Shown piece by piece: positions 15,459 through 23,751 of a DNA stretch of 64,000 bases (its first letter is position 1; each line of letters starts with the position of its first letter). The notes beneath the pieces were generated by a model that saw only the letters and a program-made list of their open reading frames with translations, was not told where the DNA came from and searched no databases. The position numbers and the translations under genes are program-made. The stretch is from Pantoea sp. CCBC3-3-1 (lineage in GTDB: Bacteria; Pseudomonadota; Gammaproteobacteria; Enterobacterales; Enterobacteriaceae): NCBI RefSeq assembly GCF_007981265.1, contig NZ_CP034363.1, forward strand, positions 2,852,001 through 2,916,000, read 5' to 3'.

Positions 15459-16034
15459 TCATGTTCGAGTGATCTTCCCCTTTCCTGTCTCGGCGAGCAC
15501 GTAGCTGATCAGCTCGTTAGCTTCGTTCACCAGGGATCTGATCTTTGATACATGCCCAGCTTTAACGCCTTTCCACTCATTGAGTCCAGTGCCAAACATG
15601 CTGGCGATTCTCTTGTCATGTTTCATGTCGGCGCAGGCTTGGTTCAGTTCCTCCATGATGCTTTGCTTGCGGGGGTTAATTACCACGCCTTTAGTCCAGT
15701 AGTCATGCAGGACGGCAAAGCACTCCTCCTGATATTCGACCAGTTTTCCCCGAATGGAGGCTTTCACCCTGGACGGGTTAATGCTGAAGAGCCAGCCATT
15801 TAACTTGCGAATAGGGATGCAGAGCATGTTTTGAATTCCGCCCCTTGAAGGTATTGCGATATCACAACACCCATACTTCTCTCGGTCTTTATTCAGTTTT
15901 ACTGTCTGGGAAGCCCAATCCAAGCCAATACTTTCGACAACTGGTTTCATCGCCACATAATCAATACCCCCCTCCCGAACAGTGGTAAGGCGATCACCAT
16001 GGAATTCTACTTCGCTGATTACTGGATATTGCAT
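15459..16034 (-). CDS. Phage antirepressor N-terminal domain protein (P22_AR_N)
   Basis: A 191-residue protein. Residues 1-120 match the P22 antirepressor N-terminal domain (EVEFHGDRLTTVREGGIDYV, LNGWLFSINPSRVK, YQEECFAVLHDYW). The remaining 70 residues form a short helical tail in place of a KilA-type C-domain. P22 Ant binds and disables repressors. It lies in the late region between lysis genes and terminase. Its target here might be the CI of this or another prophage; that is inference. Confidence 0.85.
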   Translation of the reverse strand: MQYPVISEVEFHGDRLTTVREGGIDYVAMKPVVESIGLDWASQTVKLNKDREKYGCCDIAIPSRGGIQNMLCIPIRKLNGWLFSINPSRVKASIRGKLVEYQEECFAVLHDYWTKGVVINPRKQSIMEELNQACADMKHDKRIASMFGTGLNEWKGVKAGHVSKIRSLVNEANELISYVLAETGKGKITRT

Positions 16035-16338
16035 TGCGTATTTCCTTTCTTTGAGATGAACCTTTGCCGCAATGGAAATCAGCCCACCGAAGGCTCGCCA
16101 GCACTAAACTGACTTCCTCAAAGGCTCATTTCAAAGGGATCGGATTCGGTTTGGTTGGAAGCGCATTGCGGTGCGCGCGTTTACTGCGGGCACAAAAAAG
16201 CCCTGGCAGAATGAACTGTCAGAGCTGATTTTGGGCACAAAAAAAGAGCCAGACCCGAATGGGCATAGCTCTTCATCTTTGGAGAATTTAGCGCAGTTTC
16301 TTGCCCGGCTCAATATGAATATCCGGCGATGGATATTT
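16035..16338. other. Non-coding gap with terminator between Rz1 and antirepressor
   Basis: About 300 bases without a convincing gene. A minus-strand terminator for the lysis transcript lies at 16239-16273; the remaining part should hold the antirepressor promoter. Confidence 0.4.
16239..16273 (-). terminator. Terminator after the lysis cassette
   Basis: On the minus strand AGAGC...GCCC-attc-GGGT...GCTCT is followed by seven T. Confidence 0.6.
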
Positions 16339-16619
16339 TATTTCTGAAGTCGCCGTATGGCTGCCCGGTCGATGTTGGCTTGCTCAATAACGCCGTACAG
16401 TTCTGCGGACAGCTCAACCGCCTGGCCGAATGTCATATTGTCCGGCACCGTCGGTGCATCAATCGGGCTGGTTAACTCAGCGGGGATCGGAAGCTTTGGC
16501 TGGCTGATTGTCCGGTACTCCACCAGCGGATTTTGCTGCTTCGCGCAACCGGTCAGCAGCATTAGCGGGAACAGCAGAGGCAGCACACTTATTTGCCGCA
16601 AGATAAAGTTCAATTTCAC
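16338..16619 (-). CDS. Rz1: Outer-membrane spanin Rz1
   Basis: A 93-residue lipoprotein with a clear signal and lipobox (LLFPLMLLTGCAKQQN; LTGC), followed by a Pro-rich segment typical of o-spanins (QPKLPIPAELTSPIDAPTVP). It starts inside Rz in another frame. Together with Rz it spans the periplasm and disrupts the outer membrane. Confidence 0.85.
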   Translation of the reverse strand: MKLNFILRQISVLPLLFPLMLLTGCAKQQNPLVEYRTISQPKLPIPAELTSPIDAPTVPDNMTFGQAVELSAELYGVIEQANIDRAAIRRLQK

Positions 16620-16911
16620 TCTGTAGCTTCCTGTTTTGCTGTGCTGTTACTGCACGTTGCTCTATAACTTGTGACACAACGTCGTTCTGCTGCTTAACAG
16701 CTTTAACTAAGTCGCCAATACTTGCCGCCAGCCCATCGTTTTTAGAACGCAGATCGTTAATCTGGTCGTCTTTGCTGTTAGCCAGCTGCTCAAGGCGCTG
16801 ATTGGTTGCCTCAAGCTGTGAGCTGCGAGCGTTCAGCATCCAGAGCGCCAGGCAGATAAGGCCGATAACGATGGCCGGACCAAAGTTTTTGATTAGCGTT
16901 AGCGGGTTCAT
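16477..16911 (-). CDS. Rz: Inner-membrane spanin Rz
   Basis: A 144-residue protein with an N-terminal transmembrane helix (residues 12-27, PAIVIGLICLALWML) and a long coiled-coil periplasmic part (QLEATNQRLEQLANSKDDQI). Its ATGA start overlaps the lysozyme stop. Forms the spanin complex with Rz1. Confidence 0.88.
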   Translation of the reverse strand: MNPLTLIKNFGPAIVIGLICLALWMLNARSSQLEATNQRLEQLANSKDDQINDLRSKNDGLAASIGDLVKAVKQQNDVVSQVIEQRAVTAQQNRKLQSEIELYLAANKCAASAVPANAADRLREAAKSAGGVPDNQPAKASDPR

Positions 16912-17333
16912 GAGTTAAAGGCCTCACGTTCAGCAGCACGCCGTTTAACCAGGCCGGGCAGCAGCTTTCCACCCGCATTAACCCATTTGCCGAACTCATC
17001 AGCCGCACCGGCGTAATCGCCCGCGTTGAGTTTCTTCAGCAGCGTGGATTTAACGAAGTTGCCCGCGCCAAGATTGAAGATGAACGACACCAGCGCATCA
17101 AACTGGCCCTGTGTCAGTTTAACCTTCACGTTGGCGTTAACCGCCAGCTCTGCAACGTGCACATCCTCACGCAGAAATGCATCTGCCTGCTGGCCGGTGA
17201 TTACGTCACCAGCCTTAACGCCGTGAGTGTGGCCATAGCCAATAGTAAGGATGCCCACGCTGTCTTTGTAAGCTTTCAGCTCAAGGCCTTCGAATTTCTT
17301 GATCAGGTTAATGCCGTTATTGCTGATTTTCAT
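16908..17333 (-). CDS. Phage lysozyme (endolysin, GH24)
   Basis: A 141-residue T4/P22-type muramidase with the catalytic arrangement Glu...Asp...Thr in KKFEGLELKAYKDSVGILTIG (E15, D24, T30) and GYGHT. It hydrolyses the glycan chain of peptidoglycan. It has no signal peptide. It overlaps the holin gene upstream by 17 bases and Rz downstream by 4. Confidence 0.92.
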   Translation of the reverse strand: MKISNNGINLIKKFEGLELKAYKDSVGILTIGYGHTHGVKAGDVITGQQADAFLREDVHVAELAVNANVKVKLTQGQFDALVSFIFNLGAGNFVKSTLLKKLNAGDYAGAADEFGKWVNAGGKLLPGLVKRRAAEREAFNS

Positions 17334-17670
17334 TCGTGCCTCCCGTCTTCGTGGCTATCCAGCTGTGAAGCCTGGCGCTGATGTAGTCGTTGCCGATATA
17401 GCCGATATAGATCGCGAACACCTGCGCGGCCGCGTCCGGTACGTTCCAGTTGAGTAATGCGCCAATTACCTGAAGCGTGGGTGCGGCAAAGAATGCCAGG
17501 GCGCTGCATGAAACAGCATCCAGTACTCGTTTACTCCAGGAGCTTTTTGCATAAGCACTGCGTAGTAGTGAAAACATGCCTGCTACTCCGGCATATCCCC
17601 ATTCTGTTTTGTGGCTGTAGAGCCACAGCAGTACGCTGGCCCAAAAGCCCGGATCCTTTTCTGGCGGCAT
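17317..17670 (-). CDS. Phage holin
   Basis: A 117-residue small membrane protein with about three hydrophobic segments (WGYAGVAGMFSLL, LDAVSCSALAFFAAPTLQVIGALL, AAQVFAIYIGYIG). Size and position just before lysozyme fit the lambdoid holin family. It forms inner-membrane holes that time lysis. N-terminus MPPEKDPGFWASVLL is typical of this class. Confidence 0.85.
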   Translation of the reverse strand: MPPEKDPGFWASVLLWLYSHKTEWGYAGVAGMFSLLRSAYAKSSWSKRVLDAVSCSALAFFAAPTLQVIGALLNWNVPDAAAQVFAIYIGYIGNDYISARLHSWIATKTGGTNENQQ

Positions 17671-17772
17671 ACATTTGATTCCTGCCGTCAGCAGGACGGC
17701 GGCTTTTAGTTAATTTTTTGAAAGTAGGAGGAAAATCTTAAGGCTGGTTTTGAGGATACAAATCGCAGACAC

Positions 17773-17801
17773 AAAAAAAGCCCGCAGGCGCGGGCTTTCT
17801 G
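17773..17801 (-). terminator. Hairpin terminator upstream of holin
   Basis: On the minus strand GCCCGCG-cct-GCGGGC is followed by seven T. It lies between the 17944-18366 gene and the holin, where Q-modified polymerase would have to read through. Confidence 0.65.
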
Positions 17802-17943
17802 AATCAAAAAAATTTTATTTTTTTATTTTCTACATTATTATTATGGGTATTCCCTGGTGTTGGCCATATTGGCTCCCCCGCTTCACCCAAGCTGTCTTCA
17901 ATGACTAATGAAGTGGGGATATTTTTTTCACCTTTCCATCCTC

Positions 17944-18366
17944 TCACTCAGAGCACGAAAGAGATAATACTTTTTGTCGATTACTACCATTGGTTACAAC
18001 ACTTAAACTATAAGCATTCTGCCTGGCACAAGAGATATCATCAACTGTGCTAAAGCACAGTCCAGACCAGCCATTTTCTTTAAACACCTCAGGTGAGCAT
18101 CTTTGAAAGCCACCCGTAACTTTGATTTGGCTGATAATGTGGTGCCGGGTGCCTCCCGGTAAACTTCCCAGTTCAGAAGTTTGCGTGACTTGTTTACTAA
18201 TGCCATTCAGTAGAACGGTAACTGATACGCCCCGCCGCACAGGGGGATTCACCACTGGTGCCAGTGTAGTACAATAAAACAGGGCCAGTAATAAAAAACC
18301 CGCATCAGCAGGCCTTCTCAGAGGCAGAACTGTCCTAAAGAAAGTTAAATTGCCTTTAATGAACAC
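17944..18366 (-). CDS. Possible membrane/secreted protein of unknown function
   Basis: A 140-residue frame with one hydrophobic stretch (AGFLLLALFYCTTLAPVV, residues 22-39) followed by a soluble domain with several Cys (QRCSPEV, GLCFSTV, DISCARQ, LSLSCSE), which would suit an exported disulfide protein. It lies between the late promoter and the holin. No known family; coding status plausible but not certain. Confidence 0.45.
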   Translation of the reverse strand: MFIKGNLTFFRTVLPLRRPADAGFLLLALFYCTTLAPVVNPPVRRGVSVTVLLNGISKQVTQTSELGSLPGGTRHHIISQIKVTGGFQRCSPEVFKENGWSGLCFSTVDDISCARQNAYSLSVVTNGSNRQKVLSLSCSE

Positions 18367-18682
18367 ATGCTTAACCAGAAAGGTCTATATTTTAAAAGTC
18401 AGCTTATGAAAGATGGCTGATATCTTGTTAGATTTGTATTTCTCGCGCCTTTCTGGAAACGAATGGCGCTTTTTTTGCGCTAAGCACATCGCCATAATAA
18501 AAAGCATTGCTCTGATGGCAACATCATAAACTGGATGCTTTCAGAAACAAAAAAGCCCCGGCAGTTAGGCCAGGGCTTAAATTTCTTAACGGATGCACAA
18601 CTGCCATCGTTAGAGCGAATTTACCACAGCTTCGGGAAAAGTAAATAGCTCGCGATAAAATAACGAACAATTATGTAGAGTG
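18367..18682 (-). promoter_or_regulatory. Presumed late promoter interval with tR'-like terminator
   Basis: A 316-base gap just after Q, the usual site of the lambdoid late promoter. A minus-strand terminator at 18549-18578 (AGCCCTGGC...GCCGGGGCT followed by six T) fits tR', the barrier overcome by Q. Promoter hexamers were not singled out. Confidence 0.45.
18549..18578 (-). terminator. tR'-like terminator
   Basis: On the minus strand AGCCCTGGC-ctaact-GCCGGGGCT followed by TTTTTT, directly downstream of the Q gene. Confidence 0.6.
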
Positions 18683-19450
18683 CTATGCAGTCACCTTGCG
18701 CAAAGCGCTATTTGCCCACGCTTCCTCAACCTCCAGCTTGCCAATCAACGAGTCGTAAAAAGGCTTAACGCTTTTCTTCCAAGTGTCCAGGCTGAGCAAA
18801 TCAGTAACCTCGCAGACTGCCCGGTGGGCGTCTGTGGAAGGTATACGCTCATAACCTCGACCGGAGCATCGTTTGCAATCGCCCATAACAGGAACGCCCT
18901 GGGCTTTAGTTTTCTTTCTGTCCAGGGCTTTACCGCGCCCGGAACAGTCATTACAGGCCGCAGATACGATGCCACGCCCATCGCATGGCTTACACCTCAC
19001 CCGTACTACCTCCCGGATATTGCGCCTGACGCCGCCCGCCAACGGGGATTTTATTGTGAATATCTCCGCTTCAATGAAGCCAACCCCGGAACACCAATCA
19101 CACGGTTTAACGCTGGCAGCACTGCGGCAATAATCCAGGTAAGCATAAGTTGCGAGCACTTGCACGACCGCTGGTTTAATATCACTTTCGAGTTTGCGCA
19201 GGGCTGCAACCCTGTCGCAGGTTTCAAGAGCATATTTCGTTAACAGATTGATCGCCCGATCGCTTTCCTGCTTACTGATTCCCATCTTTCCCAGAAACGC
19301 GCTGTAGCCCATTTCAGCGCGATTCTGAGCCATTCCCATTGCAGCCATAACATCCGCGCCCGTTAGAGCTTCAGAGGCGGTTGCGCGTGGTGAATCAGTG
19401 AATTGAGGTGATTTTGGTGAATGAAATTTAATAGCGCTTTCAAGGTTCAT
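18683..19450 (-). CDS. Q: Late antitermination protein Q
   Basis: A 255-residue protein of the large Q class with DnaJ-like zinc-finger repeats: CDWCSGVGFI, CKPCDGRGIV, CNDCSGRGKA and CKRCSGRGYE between residues 115 and 205. Q loads on RNA polymerase at the late promoter and suppresses the downstream terminator. It overlaps ninG by four bases at its start. Confidence 0.9.
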   Translation of the reverse strand: MNLESAIKFHSPKSPQFTDSPRATASEALTGADVMAAMGMAQNRAEMGYSAFLGKMGISKQESDRAINLLTKYALETCDRVAALRKLESDIKPAVVQVLATYAYLDYCRSAASVKPCDWCSGVGFIEAEIFTIKSPLAGGVRRNIREVVRVRCKPCDGRGIVSAACNDCSGRGKALDRKKTKAQGVPVMGDCKRCSGRGYERIPSTDAHRAVCEVTDLLSLDTWKKSVKPFYDSLIGKLEVEEAWANSALRKVTA

Positions 19451-20025
19451 ACTGCCTCTCTTTGCTTAATAAGTTCACGAAGCAAAGCCCTGTAACGCGC
19501 TCTGATGGCGTCCAGTTCTTCGCGGGTGTATCGGTGAGGGTTGTTATTAGATTCGAGCGCTACGACTCGATGGAGGCCGATTTTTTCGATAAGGTTGATG
19601 CGATATGGCCCAATATTCCCGGAGTGATGCGTATTGCACGCTGAGCACTGACTGTGGACGTTGTCTTCGTTGAACCTGAGCTGTGATGCCGCCGCCGTTG
19701 TCCGGTAATGCCCGGCGTGATAAGCGATCGCCATCGTTCTCCCACAGCTGATGCAAATTTCCCCGTCCCGCGCCCGGATATAGTCGTTGAATGCACGTTG
19801 AGTCATGTTCATCCAGTGGCTTAACGGCTTCACATCGGCCTTGCGCTTATTCCACGCCGCGCGTTCCGCTTTCTCCTGGCGCTTTTGCTTGCGATCGGAT
19901 AGCTGGTTTGTGAGATGGATTGCACATTTGGGGGAGCAGACGGTTTGCAGACTATTACGGGGAGAAAACTTCTCAGAGCAGACACGGCACTTTTTCGGCT
20001 TCGGCGGCTTAATGCCTTTAGCCAT
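19447..20025 (-). CDS. ninG: NinG/Rap recombination nuclease
   Basis: A 192-residue protein with N-terminal zinc knuckles (KKCRVCSEKFSPRN, QTVCSPKCA) and an HNH-like centre (CISCGRTMAIAYHAGHYRTT, then VHSQCSACNTHHSGN). This is the Bacteriophage lambda NinG (Rap) family, a structure-specific endonuclease that helps recombination with RecBCD or Red-type systems. Located before Q, as in lambda. Confidence 0.9.
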   Translation of the reverse strand: MAKGIKPPKPKKCRVCSEKFSPRNSLQTVCSPKCAIHLTNQLSDRKQKRQEKAERAAWNKRKADVKPLSHWMNMTQRAFNDYIRARDGEICISCGRTMAIAYHAGHYRTTAAASQLRFNEDNVHSQCSACNTHHSGNIGPYRINLIEKIGLHRVVALESNNNPHRYTREELDAIRARYRALLRELIKQREAV

Positions 20026-20329
20026 GCATTAGCTCCCTGTGTAATTCGATAATTTTATCACCATCAGGTCGGTCAATAGGATGCAAGTGCTTGCAGCTTA
20101 CCTGTGCCCAGCCATTTTTTTTGGTAACAACGTTGTAGACTCTGCCTCCGGTAATTACCGCAGCAATGCCAGTTGAGATACAATGGTAAGCTTTTCCGTT
20201 GGGTGCTACATATTTTTCACCATCTGAAAGGAGAAACTCGACGGTAACAACCTTCCCAATATTAATACTTCCGGCAATCGTGAATGCTCCAGTCACTAGC
20301 GCCAGTCCACCAGCTTTTAATTCACTCAT
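20018..20329 (-). CDS. Small phage protein of unknown function (103 aa)
   Basis: Start at 20329 chosen because GGAG lies six bases before this ATG. The product begins MSELKAGGLALVTGAFTIAG and is beta/Gly-rich, with a Cys/His patch (SCKHLHPIDR). It overlaps ninG by eight bases, so it belongs to the nin operon. Family not recognised. Confidence 0.6.
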   Translation of the reverse strand: MSELKAGGLALVTGAFTIAGSINIGKVVTVEFLLSDGEKYVAPNGKAYHCISTGIAAVITGGRVYNVVTKKNGWAQVSCKHLHPIDRPDGDKIIELHRELMHG

Positions 20330-20451
20330 CGTCATCTCCATAGCCAGTGGGATTGGTGATTCAAAAGGACGTTGCACAGATGTGCTTTATAAGATGATAG
20401 AGGTATGGCGCATTTAGCGCATAACTTGTTTTCCATATCAGCTTCACATTT

Positions 20452-20604
20452 TGTGTTGATAGGTCCTGCTCACTTTCGGCTCATCACGTGATTCAGGCAG
20501 CAGCGCACTGACCAGCCAGAGGCGCGGATCGGTAGCGAGCGTCTTTTTAGTCTGAATTTTGCGAGCCGTGTAGCGGGAAAGGAGTTCTTCGGCGGTGGGG
20601 GTGC
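20452..20604 (-). pseudogene. C-terminal scrap of a nin-region gene
   Basis: Following the truncated methylase, one frame reads GTPTAEELLSRYTARKIQTK ... LATDPRLWLVSALLPESRDE and ends RTYQHKM. It has no start of its own. It looks like the 3' end of another early gene joined to the methylase remnant by deletion. Boundaries approximate. Confidence 0.35.
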
Positions 20605-20712
20605 CTACAGGGTCATGGTCTGGTATTTGTGGCCAGCTCCGCGCGCGCCATCATTGGCTTTATCGCGATAAGTCCACGGCGGATCTGCATAAATTAGGGT
20701 GTATTTTTTCAT
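20605..20712 (-). pseudogene. MT-A70-type adenine methylase, truncated to 35 codons
   Basis: Starts at an ATG overlapping the NinB stop and reads MKKYTLIYADPPWTYRDKAN, which includes the DPPW catalytic motif of MT-A70/Dam-like phage methylases, then stops at TAG after KYQTMTL. Normal members have around 170-200 residues, so only the N-terminus remains. Phages often place this gene directly after ninB. Confidence 0.7.
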
Positions 20713-21155
20713 CACGCCACTTGCTTTTGTCTGAGTTGGTTGTATTCGCTATCGGCCGGAACCGTCAGCCTGCATCCCACGTTTAGCGCCCATGCCTCCA
20801 CCTGTGTGAGGTAGTGATGCATGTCGCCCGTGTCGAGGTCTGCCGTATGCCGTAGCGTCTGTACCTGAGTTCGTCCACCTGTTACCACGTCGACCATCTC
20901 GCGCTCTTCGTATCCCAGATAGGTGTGTTTCATAGCATCCTTGACCCATTCAGGAGATGCAAAAGGCTTACCGCGCTTAATCAAATAAGCGCTCAACTCT
21001 GCGTACCACAAGTGTTGTAGGGAATTCTGAGGGATACTGCGTTGATCACGCCATTCTGTGATTTTGATGCGCCAGCGTTTGCCGGATGATACGAGGTCGA
21101 AAATGTGTTGAGTGAACTGGTCCAGGGTTGATTTGTGCAAACAGAAGTCCTGCAC
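20712..21155 (-). CDS. ninB: NinB-like recombination protein
   Basis: A 147-residue protein with the NinB core pattern (WRIKITEWRDQRSIPQNSLQ... LWYAELSAYL; compare lambda NinB RSLDQNRKLWA). NinB (Orf) binds single-stranded DNA and SSB and supports phage recombination. The ATG region is followed by the methylase remnant with a TGATG overlap. Family assignment from the motif and nin location. Confidence 0.75.
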   Translation of the reverse strand: MQDFCLHKSTLDQFTQHIFDLVSSGKRWRIKITEWRDQRSIPQNSLQHLWYAELSAYLIKRGKPFASPEWVKDAMKHTYLGYEEREMVDVVTGGRTQVQTLRHTADLDTGDMHHYLTQVEAWALNVGCRLTVPADSEYNQLRQKQVA

Positions 21156-21158
21156 GGA

Positions 21159-21341
21159 TCACCTCCGGTTAGCTGTCTCCAAATGTTTATTTAAGCTATC
21201 TTCTGCTTTTAGAAGCACCTCATTAATTACCTGGTCACTATGCCCGCCTTCAATATTGAACACTTTCAATAAAAGCAAAGCACACTTGACGTCCTCCAGA
21301 TAGTCATTGCGTAAATTCAACGACGAAATTTCAGCTATCAT
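21159..21341 (-). CDS. Small phage protein (60 aa), unknown
   Basis: The ATG at 21341 is preferred over one four codons upstream because GGAG lies seven bases before it. Helical, Leu/Glu-rich sequence (MIAEISSLNLRNDYLEDVKC ... EDSLNKHLETANRR). Three bases separate it from ninB. No family recognised. Confidence 0.5.
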   Translation of the reverse strand: MIAEISSLNLRNDYLEDVKCALLLLKVFNIEGGHSDQVINEVLLKAEDSLNKHLETANRR

Positions 21342-21402
21342 ATTTATCTCCATTAAAATTTGGACCTATTATTCTATTGATAACAGGTGCCACTATGGTT
21401 AT

Positions 21403-21705
21403 TTAAGTTTTCAGTAAAGATACTGGCACAGAAATCCAACTTCCCATAACTGAATGAACTACAGCGCGGTAGACAGCCTCTGGTAAACTTCTTCCAACTG
21501 AAGGTGCCCTTTCATCAAGGTAGGCTATAAACATAAATTTATGCCCTCCGCTGCTCAGGAAGATGTTCAAATTGGTTATCAGGTATCCGGCCTTATCCCA
21601 GGTGCTGTGAACGCCTTCGGGCCAGCTTCCACCGATAGCTTTAAGTACCGCCCATTCCAGAGCCTTGCCTTCCAGTTCATCAGTCTGAACAGTTTCAATC
21701 TGCAT
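21403..21705 (-). CDS. NinX-like protein (DUF2591)
   Basis: A 100-residue protein from the ATG at 21705 (GGGGAA ribosome site). It shows the DUF2591 pattern: TDELEGKALEWAVLKAIGG at the N-terminus, a middle with a predicted substrate pocket, and AVYRAVVHSVMGSWISVPVS near the end. These small proteins are common in nin regions; no biochemical role is established that I know of. Confidence 0.75.
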   Translation of the reverse strand: MQIETVQTDELEGKALEWAVLKAIGGSWPEGVHSTWDKAGYLITNLNIFLSSGGHKFMFIAYLDERAPSVGRSLPEAVYRAVVHSVMGSWISVPVSLLKT

Positions 21706-21908
21706 TCCGTTCCCCAAGATTACTGTCTTTTAAGACAGTAAATAATTACTCATCAAATTTGATGGTAGTTATTCCACATTCTTGTTTCTGTTTCACCTCA
21801 ATATTGTCTCAGATTAATATATTCAGAATTTGACCATACGTATGTAACTAAATAAACCCTCATGGCCAGATCACTATAAACAGACTATTCTCATTCAATT
21901 AATTCATT
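21706..21908. other. AT-rich gap in the nin region
   Basis: About 200 bases without a gene. AT content is higher than in the flanking genes. Nothing recognised. Confidence 0.4.
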
Positions 21909-22115
21909 TTACCCTCCCATATTGAATGATTCAAAATTGGCCTTAATAATGTAATCGTGCGCCTCGCGGGCCAGCATGCCCATTGCGTGAATTGTGTCCT
22001 GTGCTTGTGCCAGCGTCAGGATCGGCTTTTCGCTGAGATTGACGACAGACAGCGCCAGTTTCCGCGCCGTGCTCCGTAGCGGCGGCTCTATTATCAACTG
22101 CGTTACATTGCTCAT
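21909..22115 (-). CDS. Small phage protein downstream of P (68 aa)
   Basis: Starts MSNVTQLIIEPPLRSTARKL with ATGA overlap to the P stop. The middle is helical (ILTLAQAQDTIHAMGMLARE). It is translationally coupled to P. No family recognised. Confidence 0.6.
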   Translation of the reverse strand: MSNVTQLIIEPPLRSTARKLALSVVNLSEKPILTLAQAQDTIHAMGMLAREAHDYIIKANFESFNMGG

Positions 22116-22804
22116 GATTTCACCTTCCGCATGCCAAGCTTCTGCCTGATTTCCGCGATTGTATCCAGTCCCTTTTCGTTGCTCACAGGGCAATGCAGCT
22201 TCGGTATCTGCGCGACCGGCGCGCCAATCTTCTCGCCTGAGTCGAGACGCTTAGCCATTGAGCGCAATTCCTTCACGCACTTCTGACGCAGCTCTGCCGG
22301 GGTCAGGTTCATAGAGCGCATCTGCGAATACAGAGCGGGTACCATCAGCCAGCACTCGTTGCTCTGCCATGGGTATTTTTCCGGGCTGTCGTAGAAACCA
22401 CGGCGCGCGCTGTACTCCATCACCATGTCGTAAAGCTCGTCCGCGTCCGGCAGGCCATAGCGGCTGGCTTCCCCCTGGCGGCACCAGGCGACAAACTGAC
22501 CCGGAGAAGGCAGGAACGGCGTTTCCTGCTGACGGGCCAGCTTCATACCGGCGTTAACCTGATCGATACTGGTTATGCCGTTCTCGGCAAATGCCAGCAC
22601 CCACTGTCGGCGCAGCTCGTTCAGCTCATCCTGAGTTTTGATATTTACCATCAGTGCCGGGAAAGCCGCTTTCAGCTGGTGGAATAGCTCATTGAAAATA
22701 TGGATCGCCTGCTCAGGTACCTGCTGCCTTGGCTTTTCAACGGCATGCATCTGCTGCAACGCCTGGCCGTCGCGGTTCTGAATGGCGGTAACGACGTTTC
22801 TCAT
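22112..22804 (-). CDS. P: Replication protein P (lambda P-like)
   Basis: A 230-residue protein of the lambda P family (IFNELFHQLKAAFPALMVNI, ELNELRRQWVLAFAENGITS, FLPSPGQFVAWCR). Lambda P binds host DnaB and delivers it to the O-origin complex. It overlaps O and the next gene by ATGA each, a compact O-P operon. Confidence 0.9.
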   Translation of the reverse strand: MRNVVTAIQNRDGQALQQMHAVEKPRQQVPEQAIHIFNELFHQLKAAFPALMVNIKTQDELNELRRQWVLAFAENGITSIDQVNAGMKLARQQETPFLPSPGQFVAWCRQGEASRYGLPDADELYDMVMEYSARRGFYDSPEKYPWQSNECWLMVPALYSQMRSMNLTPAELRQKCVKELRSMAKRLDSGEKIGAPVAQIPKLHCPVSNEKGLDTIAEIRQKLGMRKVKS

Positions 22805-23751
22805 AGCTGTAACCCCTCTGCCCAGTCAGTGTTGTTGAAGTCCAGAACCGGTCTGCGGGTGTCGGTGCCGGATATCGCTTTGCTGCGTTTGACTTCCAGC
22901 GTCACCCATTTTTCACGAAGCGTTGCAGGGCACAGGACGTTGCCCTTCCAGAAACTGTCCTGGCAAGCCCATTTGAACAGCACGCACATATCCCGGTGCA
23001 GCCTCTCGTCTCTCTCACGCATCAGGCGAATGTCATTAGCCCAGGCGGTGTAGTTCGGCTTCCTGGCTGACGGGGCTACTCCCTTCACCACGTCAAACAT
23101 CCACTCCGCCGCGCGCAGGTCGTCAGCAGTGCCCCACTTGTCCCCTTTCGGTGACTGAATGGCTGCATCAGGTCGTTGCGGTTTTGGTTGCTGGCCAGCA
23201 GGAGGGGGATTTCTCTGACGAGAATCTAATACGTTAGTATTAGATGTTATATTGTTTGTGGCACTTTGATGGCAATCTGTTGGCACTACCTCCCCGCCAG
23301 TCCTTGCTGTATGCGGGTTTGCGATGGCACTTTGATGGCAATCTGTTGGCACAACTTTTTGCTGATAATCATCGTATTTTGTGACCAGAATCTTCGAAAA
23401 TTTCTTGTTCGATTCTTTGCTGATCATCCCCATTTTTTCGAACTTCAGCAGCAGGTATTTTATCCGGTTCGGGTCAATACCGGTTTCCTGTGCCAGGGTG
23501 TACCGCCCTGTAACAAACTCACCCCTTCTGCACAAAATAACGCCAAACTCGGTATTAACCGGTCCGGGTGCATGGTTGGCAGAGAGGATGAAGTGTATCC
23601 ACAGGTGAACAGCGTCAGAATCCGTCCTGTAGAAAGGCAGTTCCATTATTTTTCTGTGCAGCAAGGCAAACCCCTTACCGGTTGCCTCCGGTCTGTCAGC
23701 GGCCTGCTTATCAGGCCGTAATGGTGTTACGTTGGAATAAGCGAGGTTCAT
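22801..23751 (-). CDS. O: Replication initiation protein O-like
   Basis: A 316-residue protein. The N-terminal 115 residues have a winged-helix replication fold (GFALLHRKIMELPFYRTDSD, FGVILCRRGEFVTGRYTLAQ, NRIKYLLLKFEKMGMISKES). A low-complexity linker follows in which VVPTDCHQSA occurs twice, then a C-terminal domain that should bind P. It initiates replication at repeats within its own gene, as in lambda. The linker repeat is the coding reading of the direct repeats at 23259 and 23325. Confidence 0.85.
   Translation of the reverse strand: MNLAYSNVTPLRPDKQAADRPEATGKGFALLHRKIMELPFYRTDSDAVHLWIHFILSANHAPGPVNTEFGVILCRRGEFVTGRYTLAQETGIDPNRIKYLLLKFEKMGMISKESNKKFSKILVTKYDDYQQKVVPTDCHQSAIANPHTARTGGEVVPTDCHQSATNNITSNTNVLDSRQRNPPPAGQQPKPQRPDAAIQSPKGDKWGTADDLRAAEWMFDVVKGVAPSARKPNYTAWANDIRLMRERDERLHRDMCVLFKWACQDSFWKGNVLCPATLREKWVTLEVKRSKAISGTDTRRPVLDFNNTDWAEGLQL
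23259..23352. repeat. Candidate phage origin: two 28-bp direct repeats inside O
   Basis: Identical 28-base copies beginning TGGCACTTTGATGGC lie at 23259-23286 and 23325-23352, 66 bases apart, within the linker region of the O gene. In lambda the origin iterons sit at the same place in O. Each copy starts and ends with TGGCAC. Confidence 0.55.

Noticed and set aside
16131..16313. 60-residue minus-strand frame
   Set aside because: It overlaps a terminator, and the sequence (Phe/Ser-rich) has no phage-like pattern.
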